In this document: positions 18,251 through 26,547 of the stretch, in pieces
Position numbering within the stretch: position 1 is the first letter of the stretch
Layout of the letters: each line of letters opens with the position of its first letter
Source of the DNA: Cupriavidus sp. UYMMa02A
GTDB taxonomy: Bacteria; Pseudomonadota; Gammaproteobacteria; Burkholderiales; Burkholderiaceae
Assembly: GCA_001725945.1 (NCBI GenBank)
Contig: LRMT01000288.1
Location: 1 to 38,115, forward strand
DNA length: 38,115 bases
Direction: 5' to 3'
Notes under the pieces: model-generated
What the model was told of the DNA's origin: nothing
The model's database searches: none
Seen by the model: only the letters and a program-made list of their open reading frames with translations
Position numbers and translations under genes: made by a program

Positions 18251-19674
18251 TCAGGCCTCGCGCGAACGCAGGAAGCGGAAGAACTCCACGCCTTCGCGCA
18301 GCCGCCGCTTCATCATGTCCCAGCTTCCGAGCATCTCGCGCACGATCTCCCAGATCTTGCCGGGACGGAAGTAGAACTGCTTATAGAAGCGCTCCACGCC
18401 GCCGTAGATCTCTTCCTTTGACAGGTGCGGGTAGCTGATCGCCGCGAGCTGTACGCCCTTGTCGTTGACAAGGTTGATGACCTTGTTCTCCTCGAGCCAG
18501 CCGTTGTCGATCGCCTGCTGGTACAGCGTCGTGCCGGGGTAAGGCGCCGCCAGCGACACCTGGATGGTGTGAGGGTTGATCTCCTTGGCGTAGGCGATGG
18601 TCTTCTCGATGGTCTCCTGCGTCTCGCCAGGCAGGCCCAGGATGAAGGTGCCGTGGATCTGGATGCCGAGCTTGCGGCAGTCTTCCGTGAAGCGGCGCGC
18701 GATGTCCGTGCGCAGGCCCTTCTTGATGTTCAGCAGGATCTGGTCGTCGCCCGATTCATAGCCGACCAGCAGCAGGCGCAGGCCGTTTTCCTTCATGATC
18801 TTGAGTGTGTTGTACGGCACGTTGGCCTTGGCGTTGCACGACCAGGTCACGCCCAGCTTGCCGAGCCCGCGGGCGATTTCTTCCACGCGCGGCTTGAAGT
18901 CGGTGAAGGTGTCGTCGTCGAACATGATCTCCTTGACCTCGGGCATGTTCTCCTTGATCCATTTCACCTCGGCAATCACGCTCTCGGCCGAGCGCGTGCG
19001 GTAGCGGTGGCCGCCGACGGTCTGCGGCCACAGGCAGAACGTGCAGCGCGAACGGCAGCCTCGCCCCGTGTAGATCGACACGTACGGATGCTTCAGGTAG
19101 CCGATGAAGTAGTTCTCGATCTTCAGGTCGCGCTGATAGACGGGCGCCACGAAGGGCAGCTCGTCCATGTTCTCGATCATCGGTCGCTGGCCGTTATGCT
19201 CGAGCGAGCCATCGGGCAGGCGATACGACAGGCCCAGGATGTCCTTGAGCGGCTTGCCGGCGGCGACGTCCTGGCAGGTGTAGTCGAATTCCTCGCGGCA
19301 GACGAAGTCGATCGCATCGCTGGCGCGAGCGTGCCGCCCGGGTCGACCGCCGGCTTGGCGCCGACCATGCCGATCATCACGCCGGGTTTGCGCTTCTTGA
19401 GCTCCTCGGCGAACTTGGCGTCGGTCGGAAACGAAGGCGTGCTGGTGTGGAGGATGACCAGGTCGTAGTCGACGGCGATATCCAGCGTCTGCTGCGGCGT
19501 CAGTTCATCGGCGGGCGCGTCGAGCACGCGGCTGCCCGGCACCAGCGCGGCGGGCTGCGCGAGCCACGTCGGATACCAGAACGACTTGATCTCGCGCTTG
19601 GCCTGGTAGCGCGAGCCGGCGCCGCCGTCAAAGCCATCGAAGGAGGGGGCCTGGAGGAACAGGGTTTTTTTCAT
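18251..19674 (-). CDS. hpnJ: HpnJ, radical SAM enzyme of hopanoid head-group synthesis (one frameshift)
   Basis: HpnJ is a radical SAM protein thought to contract the glucosamine ring to the cyclitol ether of bacteriohopanetetrol. The N-terminal part (to about residue 170) is a cobalamin-binding-like domain; the SAM cluster motif GRGCRSRCTFC (CxxxCxxC) follows, and then FDDDTFTDFKPRVEEIARGL, VGYESGDDQILLNIKKGL and FILGLPGETQETIEKT. One base is missing near 19325, between DPGGTLA and ASDAIDFVC. Repaired length is 474 residues. The start at 19674 (MKKTLFLQAPSFDGFDGGAG) has the usual HpnJ opening. It is six bases upstream of the likely hpnK start. Confidence 0.9.
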
Positions 19675-19696
19675 AACGGCTTTCGATGTTGTCAGG

Positions 19697-19873
19697 TCAG
19701 ATCAGCTGCGGCTTGTCATGGTGCACGGCCAGTTTCAGCGCGACATGGACCGAATGTCTGAGGAAATAAGGGCTGGATGTAGCAGATTTGACTGCGATCG
19801 TAGCCAAAGAAGCTTCATGCGGAGATGAACCGCGGCGTTGTATTGTCTTGGTCATGATGTGTCGTTGTGTCAT
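19697..19873 (-). CDS. possible small protein between hpnI and hpnJ
   Basis: The ATG at 19873 overlaps the repaired hpnI stop in ATGA, and the frame runs 58 codons to a stop at 19697, 22 bases before hpnJ. The product is basic in its first third (MTQRHIMTKTIQRRGS) with no membrane span. I recognise no family. The ATGA coupling and the filling of an otherwise unused gap in a tight operon argue for it; the unusual composition and the local base errors argue against. Confidence 0.35.
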   Translation of the reverse strand: MTQRHIMTKTIQRRGSSPHEASLATIAVKSATSSPYFLRHSVHVALKLAVHHDKPQLI

Positions 19874-20973
19874 GCCGGGTCCTGCACGGAAAGGACTTGT
19901 TGCCGCCACCGAACCCGCTGGCCGCCCAGCGCCGCAGCCCAGCCAATAAGCAAAAGCATGTCCCGCAACGCGCCCGCAACGCTGCGGCTGGTGTCTCCGC
20001 AAGCGTGCTCCGTGCGAGTGCGCCGGCTGCTGCAATGGCGACCGTCCATCCAGCAGGTGACAACACCACACCCAGCACCAGCATCGGCCAGGTAAAGGTA
20101 ATGAAAGTGAAGGCAAAGCCGCCGGGCTCAGCGAGCGGATGGTACGCAGCCAGCGCAGCTCGTGCGTCCACAGGTCGGCCAGCCGCACCTCGGTCACGTC
20201 GGTGGTGACCACCACGTCGGACAGCACGGTGCGAAGGCCCGCTTGCCGGGTCAGCTCGCCGAGCCAGAAGTCGTCGGCCAACCGGTCGGTCAGCGAGGCG
20301 AACCCGCCGATCTGCGTCAAGGTGTCGCGCCGCAGCGCGATGGTGGAGCCGAAGGCGAAGCGGCGCGAGCCGCCGGCGTGCGCGATGCGCACCGATGGCG
20401 CGAACCAGTCGTTGATGAACTGCGCGCCGAGCTTCGCCCAGAACGCGTCGACCGAACGCCCGCGGTACAGGCAGGTGACGATGCCGACGCCCGGGTCGGC
20501 CAGCGGCGCGGTGACCCGGGCAGATAGTCTGGCGGCACGGCGATATCGCTGTCGGCCACCACCAGCAGGTCATGGCGCGCCTGCGCGCCCAGGTTGATCA
20601 GGTTGCTGACCTTGAGGTTGCTGCCGTACACGCGCGGGTCGATGACCAGCGTGATGTCGGTGCCCGGAAAGTCCTGCTGCAGGCGATGCACGACCGCGAT
20701 GGCGGGATCGTCGGGATCGCGCACGCCGCACACGATCTGGTAGCCGGTGACCGACTGCCGGCACAGCGTGGCGAGGTTGTCGTACAGGCATGGCTCCGCC
20801 CCGCACAGCGGCTTGAGCACGCTGGCGCGCACTTCACCAGCGGCCGCAGGCGTTGCCAAATTTGTGCGCGCGCGCCGAGTCAGTGCGGCGGCGGCCACGG
20901 CATAGCCCGCCGACACGCAGGTCAGCGCACTGCCAAGCAGGGTCGCGGCCATGGCCGCAGCTTCCGCGGGCAT
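19870..20973 (-). CDS. hpnI: HpnI, glycosyltransferase family 2 (three frameshifts)
   Basis: HpnI transfers N-acetylglucosamine to bacteriohopanetetrol at the membrane. The N-terminal part has one hydrophobic span, then the GT2 landmarks: SVLKPLCGAEPCLYDNL, the nucleotide-sugar DxD region VVADSDIAVPPDYL, and ADDFWLGELTRQAGL with the catalytic Asp. The C-terminal part holds membrane spans (FITFTWPMLVLGVVL). One base is missing near each of 20521 (PDYLARVTAP), 20124 (LSPGGFAFTF) and 19975 (ALRDMLLLIGW). The repaired stop is TGA 19872-19870 and the protein has about 368 residues. It starts seven bases after the hpnH stop. The fixed hpnH-hpnI-hpnJ-hpnK order makes the call secure. Confidence 0.85.
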
Positions 20974-20979
20974 CGGGGG

Positions 20980-22140
20980 TCAGTGGGCCGCGGTGCTCTC
21001 CGCCCTGGCCGGGCGTTCCTTGCGCGGCTGGGCCCGGCCGATCTCCTCCAGCTTGATCTCGACGTGGCGCGAGAACACGTAGTCGGCGGGGCGCTGGTTG
21101 TCCAGCGGGATGTCCGGGGCCATCGCGCCGTCGGTCTTCACGCCGCGCAGGCTCACGCCGAGCGCCTTGAGCGGATGCGCGAACGTGTCGGCGACCGCCG
21201 TGGCCTCGTAGCCGCTGTGGACCATGCAATCGGCGCACTTCTCGTAATTGCCGGTGCCGTAGGCGTCCCAGTCGGTCTCGTCCATCAGTTCCTTGAAGGT
21301 CTGCACATAGCCTTCGCCGACCAGGTAGCAAGGCCGCTGCCAGCCGAACACCGTGCGCGCGGGGTTGCCCCACGGCGTGCAATGGTACGTCTGGTTGCCG
21401 GCCAGGAAGTCCAGGAACATGGTCGACTGGCTGAACGACCACTTCTTGCCGCGGCCGCGGCTCAGGATGTCGCGGAACAGCTGCTTGGTCTTGCCACGGT
21501 TCAGGAAGTGCTGCTGGTCCGGCGCGCGCTCGTAGGCGTAGCCCGGCGAGACGGTAATGCCGTCCACGCCCATCTCCTTGACCGTATCGAAGAACGCGGC
21601 CACCCGCTCGGGCTTGGCATCATTGAACAGCGTGCAATTGATGTTGACGCGAAAGCCGCGCGCCTTGGCCGCACGGATGGCTTCGACGGCGCGCTCATAC
21701 ACGCCTTCCTGGCTGACCGAGTGGTCATGCATCTCGCGGTCGCCGTCCAGGTGCACAGACCAGACGAAGTAGGGGCTGGGCGCGTACTGGTCGAGCTTCT
21801 TCTCCATCAGCAGCGCGTTGGTGCACAGGTAGACGAACTTGCGCCGCGCGATGATGCCGCGCACGATTTCGGGCATGTCCTTGTGCAGCAGCGGCTCGCC
21901 GCCGGCGATCGACACCACCGGCGCGCCGCATTCATCGACCGCGCCAAGGCATTCGTCGACGGACAGGCGCTGGTTCAGGATCGGATCCGGGTAATCGATT
22001 TTTCCGCAGCCATTGCAGGCAAGGTTGCAGCGAAACAAGGGCTCCAGCATCAGCGCGAGCGGATAGCGCTTCTGGCGCGACAAATGCTTGCCGACGATGT
22101 AGGCACCCACGCGGGCGACCTGCAGGAACGGGATAGGCAA
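20980..22140 (-). CDS. hpnH: HpnH, radical SAM adenosylhopane synthase
   Basis: HpnH joins a 5'-deoxyadenosyl radical from SAM to diploptene, making adenosylhopane, the first step of side-chain extension. The intact 386-residue protein has the cluster motif CNLACNGC (Cys 38, 42, 45), the SAM-side motif VSIAGGEPLLH and a C-terminal SPASM-like Cys group (HCTPWGNP, RPCYLVGEGYVQTF, EKCADCMVHSG). The start is TTG 22140 with AGGA seven bases upstream; the next residues PIPFLQVARVGAYIVGKHL are the usual HpnH opening. It lies 23 bases downstream of ispH. The downstream partner HpnG, which removes adenine, is not in this window. Confidence 0.93.
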   Translation of the reverse strand: MPIPFLQVARVGAYIVGKHLSRQKRYPLALMLEPLFRCNLACNGCGKIDYPDPILNQRLSVDECLGAVDECGAPVVSIAGGEPLLHKDMPEIVRGIIARRKFVYLCTNALLMEKKLDQYAPSPYFVWSVHLDGDREMHDHSVSQEGVYERAVEAIRAAKARGFRVNINCTLFNDAKPERVAAFFDTVKEMGVDGITVSPGYAYERAPDQQHFLNRGKTKQLFRDILSRGRGKKWSFSQSTMFLDFLAGNQTYHCTPWGNPARTVFGWQRPCYLVGEGYVQTFKELMDETDWDAYGTGNYEKCADCMVHSGYEATAVADTFAHPLKALGVSLRGVKTDGAMAPDIPLDNQRPADYVFSRHVEIKLEEIGRAQPRKERPARAESTAAH

Positions 22141-22163
22141 AGGGACTTCCTTCTTTGATGGGT

Positions 22164-23135
22164 TCAGCCGGCGACCTTCTCGACGGGCTCGGGCACGGCT
22201 GCCGCGGTGCGGACGTCGGCCAGCTCGGCGGGCAGTCGGAACTCGGCGTGCTCTTCGCGGCCTTCCATGGTCGAGACTTCCACGGGGCCCAGGCGGCGCA
22301 GCGTGGCAATCACGTCCTCGACCATTTCTTCGGGCGCGGAGGCGCCGGCAGTGATGCCGACAATATTAGCGCCCGCGACCCAGGCCGGGTCGAGTTCGCT
22401 GCCGTCGGCGATCAGGTAGCTCGGCACGCCGCTCTCGGTGCCGATTTCGCGCAGCCGGTTGGAGTTGGAACTGTTGGTGGCGCCGATGACGAGGATGACA
22501 TCGGCGAGCTTGCACAGGTCGCGCACGGCGCTCTGCCGGTTCTGCGTGGCATAGCAGATGTCGCGCGTGTCGGGGCCGAGCATATTGCTGAAACGGCGGC
22601 CCAGCGCGGCAATGATATTGCGGGTGTCGTCAACGCTAAGAGTGGTCTGGGTGACGTAGGCGACCGGGGTATCGGCAGGCAGGTCGAGCTTCGCCACCTC
22701 GGCCTCGTTCTGCACCAGGATTACCTGGCCCGGGATCTGGCCCATGGTGCCTTCCACCTCGGGGTGGCCGGCATGGCCAATCAGGATCACGGTGCGGCCG
22801 CTGGCCGCGTACTGCCGGCCCTGGTTGTGCACCTTGATGACCAGCGGGCAGGTCGCGTCGATGGCGTGCAGCTGCCGCTGCCCGGCGTCAGCTACCACCG
22901 CGCGCGAAACACCGTGCGCGCTGAAGATGGTCACGGCGCCCGCGGGGACCTCGTCGAGTTCTTCGACAAAAAGCGCGCCCTTGTTCTTCAACCCCTCCAC
23001 GACATGCTTGTTGTGCACGATTTCGTGTCGCACGAACACCGGGGCCCCATGCTTGACGAGCGCACGATCGACAATTTCGATTGCGCGCACCACGCCGGCA
23101 CAGAAGCCACGGGGTTGAGCAAGAATCACCTGCAT
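22164..23135 (-). CDS. ispH: IspH (LytB), HMB-PP reductase
   Basis: Last enzyme of the methylerythritol phosphate pathway: reduces HMBPP to IPP and DMAPP using a 4Fe-4S cluster. The intact 323-residue protein keeps the three cluster cysteines (Cys 12 in RGFCAGV, Cys 96 in ATCPLV, Cys 194 in DICYATQNRQ), His 41, His 74, His 124 and the catalytic Glu 126 (HPEVEG). ATG 23135 gives the normal MQVILAQPRGFCAGV opening. It heads the hpnH-hpnI-hpnJ-hpnK-hpnL row and so couples isoprenoid supply to hopanoid synthesis. Many Cupriavidus carry a second copy elsewhere near fkpB; I cannot tell from this window which copy is the essential one. Confidence 0.96.
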   Translation of the reverse strand: MQVILAQPRGFCAGVVRAIEIVDRALVKHGAPVFVRHEIVHNKHVVEGLKNKGALFVEELDEVPAGAVTIFSAHGVSRAVVADAGQRQLHAIDATCPLVIKVHNQGRQYAASGRTVILIGHAGHPEVEGTMGQIPGQVILVQNEAEVAKLDLPADTPVAYVTQTTLSVDDTRNIIAALGRRFSNMLGPDTRDICYATQNRQSAVRDLCKLADVILVIGATNSSNSNRLREIGTESGVPSYLIADGSELDPAWVAGANIVGITAGASAPEEMVEDVIATLRRLGPVEVSTMEGREEHAEFRLPAELADVRTAAAVPEPVEKVAG

Positions 23136-23295
23136 ACGTTAGGCCCCCAGACCCCTTCAACGGGTTTCAGTGATTGGCAAGGTGTACAGAAATCACATTT
23201 CCGACACATGGTGGTTACTATATACCGGTCGCGCCGGAAATGTCTGGCAGCCATTGCGGCGCTGCCGCGTTTCCATCCCATAGTGAGACGGCTTT
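23136..23295. promoter_or_regulatory. divergent promoter region, ispH / hpnA
   Basis: 160 bases between two divergent starts. On the minus strand a TATATAGT box lies near 23218-23225 but its -35 is unclear; on the plus strand ACTATATACC overlaps it. The two promoters may share this AT-rich core. No operator repeat stands out. Confidence 0.35.
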
Positions 23296-24297
23296 ATGAC
23301 AGTAAACGATTACGTGCTGGTGACGGGTGCATCGGGTTTTCTCGGATCCGCGGTGCTGCGCCAGGCACTGGCGCGCGGCTGGCGCGTGCGTGCGCTCGTG
23401 CGCGCATCCAGCCCGCGCGCCAACCTGGCGGACTTGCCGGTAGAGGTGATAACGGGGGACATGCGCGACCCGGCAGCGGTCGCCGCTGCCATGCAGGGCG
23501 TGCGTTACTTGTTCCACGTGGCGGCCGATTATCGGCTATGGGCGCCTGACCCCGAGGACATTGTCCGGACAAATGTCGACGGCACCATGGCTGTCATGGA
23601 GGCGGCCCAGCAGGCCGGCGTCGAGCGCGTGGTCTACACCAGCAGCGTGGCCACGCTACGCGTGGCGGGGGCAGCCGGACCCGTCGATGAAACCGCGCCC
23701 CTGGCGCCGCACGAGGCGATCGGCGCCTACAAGTGCAGCAAGGTGCTGGCCGAACGCGTGGTCGAACGCATGGTGGCCGAACGCGGGCTGCCAGCCGTGA
23801 TCGTCAATCCGTCGACGCCGATCGGCCCGCGCGACGTGCGGCCCACGCCCACCGGACGCATCATTGTCGAGGCCGCGACCGGCAAGATCCCCGCCTTTGT
23901 CGAAACCGGGCTCAACCTGGTCCATGTGGACGATGTTGCCGCCGGCCATTTCCAGGCACTTGAGCATGGCAAGACCGGTGAACGCTACATTCTGGGCGGC
24001 GATGACGTCATGTTGCAGCAGATGCTGCAAGATATCGCCGGACTGTGCGGACGCCGCCCGCCCACGGTGAAGTTGCCGCGCTGGCCCTTGTATCCGCTCG
24101 CGCATGCGGCCGAGGCCGTGGCGCGCGTGACGCACAAGGAGCCGTTCATCACCGTGGACGGGCTCCATATGTCCAAGTACCGGATGTTCTTCCGCTCGGA
24201 CAAGGCCCGCCGCGAACTGGGGTACCAGCCGCGTCCCTACATGGATGGCCTGCGCGACGCGCTGGACTGGTTCCGCGAGGCCGGTTACCTGTACTGA
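23296..24297 (+). CDS. hpnA: HpnA, NAD-dependent sugar epimerase/dehydratase family
   Basis: Short-chain dehydrogenase/epimerase family protein found in most hopanoid clusters; the substrate is not firmly known and a sugar or lipid-sugar step is likely. The intact 333-residue protein has the NAD motif TGASGFLGS (residues 10-18), DMRDPAAV, the hydride-site YKCSK (Tyr 145, Lys 149) and NPSTPIGPRDVRPTPTGR, the usual HpnA signature. ATG 23296 is the only sensible start. It is divergent from ispH and convergent with hpnB, whose repaired stop is five bases away. Confidence 0.92.
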   Translation: MTVNDYVLVTGASGFLGSAVLRQALARGWRVRALVRASSPRANLADLPVEVITGDMRDPAAVAAAMQGVRYLFHVAADYRLWAPDPEDIVRTNVDGTMAVMEAAQQAGVERVVYTSSVATLRVAGAAGPVDETAPLAPHEAIGAYKCSKVLAERVVERMVAERGLPAVIVNPSTPIGPRDVRPTPTGRIIVEAATGKIPAFVETGLNLVHVDDVAAGHFQALEHGKTGERYILGGDDVMLQQMLQDIAGLCGRRPPTVKLPRWPLYPLAHAAEAVARVTHKEPFITVDGLHMSKYRMFFRSDKARRELGYQPRPYMDGLRDALDWFREAGYLY

Positions 24298-24301
24298 CTG
24301 T

Positions 24302-25453
24302 TCAGGAACGCAATGGCGCCTGGCTGCGCCCCTTCCATTGGCCGCCGCGGCGCAGCCAGTAGCGGCGCGCCGAGTCCAGCGTGGCGCCGAGGTAAAACAG
24401 CGCGGTCAGCGGCAGCAGCGGCGCCAGCCACGCAGCTGCCGGTATTCGCGCAGCATCGGCACGTAGGCCAGCGCCATGGCCGCCCATGCCAGCCAGGCTG
24501 GCCACAGCCGCATGCCGCCGGCCGCTGCCAGCACCGGCGGCGCCAGGTAAGTCAGCGTCATGGCGACGGCGGCGCGGCCAGCAGCACGGGCGAATAGCGC
24601 AGTTGTGTATACGCACTGCGGGCAATCATGTCCCACAGCTGCGCCAGTCGTCATACGGCCGCAGCGATACGCTGTCGTCGGCAAGGTCCAGGCAGATCGG
24701 CCCACCGGGCTTGATTTTCGCGGCGAGGCTGCAATCGTCGATCAATTCGGCGCGAATGGCGGCGAAACCACCGATACGCGATAGCGCCGTGCGGCTCGCA
24801 AGCATGCAGCCGCCGGCGGCGGCGGCCACGGGGCTGCGCGGATCGCGCACGCGTTCAAACGGATAGAGTTTGGCGAAGAAGAAGACGAAGGCCGGCACGA
24901 TCAGCCGTTCCCACGCTGAAGCACAACGTAGCCGCACCATCAGCGAAACGAGGTCGCGCCGCTCGTGGAGCGCGCGGGCGGCCAGCCCTGCCAGCACGCC
25001 GGGGCCGTGCCAGATATCGGCGTCGGTCAGCCAGACATAAGCGGCGGCCGGGGCCACGCGCTCGGCTGCCGCCAGTCCTTCGGACTGGGCCCAGACCTTG
25101 CCGCTCCAGCCGCCTGGCAGGTCACGGGCCGTCACCACGGTCAAGGCGTCGGGCCGGGACGTGCCGGCCGCCGCGCCGCGGGCGATATCCGCCGTGCCAT
25201 CCTGGCTGTGGTCGTCAACCACCACCAGCGACAGCTTTCCCGGGTAGTGCTGGCCGAGTATGCCCGCCACACAGCGCCCGATTACCTCGGCCTCATTGCG
25301 TGCCGGGACGATCGCCACCACTTCGGGCCAGGCCTCGGGCACCGGTGCCGGCGCGGGCTTGCGCACGCGCCAGAATCCCGCGCGGCCGAACAGCAGCACG
25401 CACCAGATCAGCAAGGACAGCAGGGACAGGACAAACGCGGTTGCCATGATCAC
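24302..25453 (-). CDS. hpnB: HpnB, glycosyltransferase family 2 (three frameshifts)
   Basis: Membrane-anchored GT2 enzyme of the HpnB type; its sugar donor and acceptor are not settled. The N-terminus is a membrane span (ATAFVLSLLSLLIWCVLLF), followed by VVAIVPARNEAEVIGRCV, VVVDDHSQDGTADIA, the DxD motif LTDADIWHGPG, and AAGGCMLASRTALSRIGG with ELIDDCSLA. The C-terminus has further spans (TYLAPPVLAAAGGMRLWPAW, LPLTALFYLGATLDSARRYW). One base is missing near 24642, 24572 and 24431. Repaired length is about 384 residues. The start is GTG 25453, which overlaps the stop of the preceding diiron gene in GTGA; ATG 25447 is possible. It is convergent with hpnA. Confidence 0.87.
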
Positions 25454-26463
25454 TTCACGAAGCGGCGCGCGAGCCGGGCGAGGCGCGGGACAGTGTCAGG
25501 CCGCAACAGGCGTTCGTCATAGCCAGCCATGCGGCGCTCGTTCTCGGCCAGGCACAGGTCGATCATCGCGCCCGGCGACAGCGAATCACCAAGCGCCTCG
25601 GAGCCGTTCATCGTGAAATTGGCGTCCTGCGCGACGCCATCCGCGTCGATCCCGCGCGCTATGCCGATGCGCTCCCAGATCAGGAACGCCCAGACCCGCG
25701 CCACCTTGAACGCAAACAGCGGCCGCCGCCACCATGGCAGATTGCGGCGGTACCAGGCCGCCCAGTTGACGAAGAAGAGGATATGCCGGCCTTCTTCCTG
25801 GATCACTGGCTCGAACGTCTCCACCAGCTCGGCCGGGAAATAGCCCGAGCGCCTGGCCATGGCGAACAGGCCGAACGCGAAGAAACTGTCGATGCATTCA
25901 CTGTATCCGGTGACCAGCCAGCCCCATTCCGGGTCGTCCGGCGGCGGGTAATCTGGCTCCGGCGAGAGCGGAATGCCGTAGGCCTCCACCAGCTTGGACA
26001 GCACGACCTTGTGGCGCGCCTCTTCGCCGCCGTCCATGTCGAGCGCGCTGCGCAGCAGCGGGTCGCTGACCGATTCAGCAAAGGTCTTCACGCGGATCGA
26101 GGCGCGGCCCTCGGTCTGCACGGCGATGTCCCAGATCGGCAGGGAGGTGACACGCTGCAGGCGTCGGGCGGCAGCTTCGGCCATTCGATCACGGCCGGCT
26201 TGTAGGGATTGTGGGTTTGCAGCAGCATGTTGCTGAACATGCGCAGGTGCTGCGTGGAGCCGATGCGGACCGGGCCCGGCGTCGGGTCGGTCCAGTGGCG
26301 CATGGCGTGGTCCGCCTGCTCGACCGCGGTGCGTGCGATCGTGCCGGCCATGGCGCGGCGCGGGCGACGGCGTCTTCGGCTGAATTGGCGATGACGCGGC
26401 GCGGTTTGCGTCCGGGTCGGCCGCCCCGTCATGGCGGGGTGGCGTGGCGTAGAGTTCGGACAT
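25450..26463 (-). CDS. diiron ferritin-like protein coupled to hpnB (three frameshifts)
   Basis: I do not know a named function. The reconstruction gives about 338 residues with a ferritin-like four-helix iron site: Glu 119 (AVQTEGRASIR), EExRH (Glu 149, His 152 in GGEEARHKVV), Glu 190 (TGYSECIDSFFAF) and a second ExxH (Glu 225, His 228 in IQEEGRHILFF). That set of E, ExxH, E, ExxH is typical of diiron oxygenases and oxidases. The region WAAWYRRNLPWWRRPLFAFK suggests membrane contact. One base is missing near 26394, 26352 and 26160. ATG 26463 follows a GGGGG stretch. The stop overlaps the hpnB start, so the two are translationally coupled, which points to a hopanoid-linked oxidation; that last step is inference. 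Confidence 0.7.
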   Translation of the reverse strand: MSELYATPPRHDGAADPDANRAASSPIQPKTPSPAPRHGRHDRTHRGRAGGPRHAPLDRPDAGPGPHRLHAAPAHVQQHAAANPQSLQAGRDRMAEAAARRLQRVTSLPIWDIAVQTEGRASIRVKTFAESVSDPLLRSALDMDGGEEARHKVVLSKLVEAYGIPLSPEPDYPPPDDPEWGWLVTGYSECIDSFFAFGLFAMARRSGYFPAELVETFEPVIQEEGRHILFFVNWAAWYRRNLPWWRRPLFAFKVARVWAFLIWERIGIARGIDADGVAQDANFTMNGSEALGDSLSPGAMIDLCLAENERRMAGYDERLLRPDTVPRLARLARRFVK

Positions 26464-26547
26464 CTGGCCCCCTGGCAATGGACTGCCCGGGGGCCATTGT
26501 AGCGGCGCGCGCACGCTGGCGCACCCCGCCGGCCGCGCCGGCCAGGC

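Noticed and set aside
20572..22158. Plus-strand open frame of about 530 codons over hpnI and hpnH
   Set aside because: Antisense shadow of hpnH; composition is unlike a real protein.
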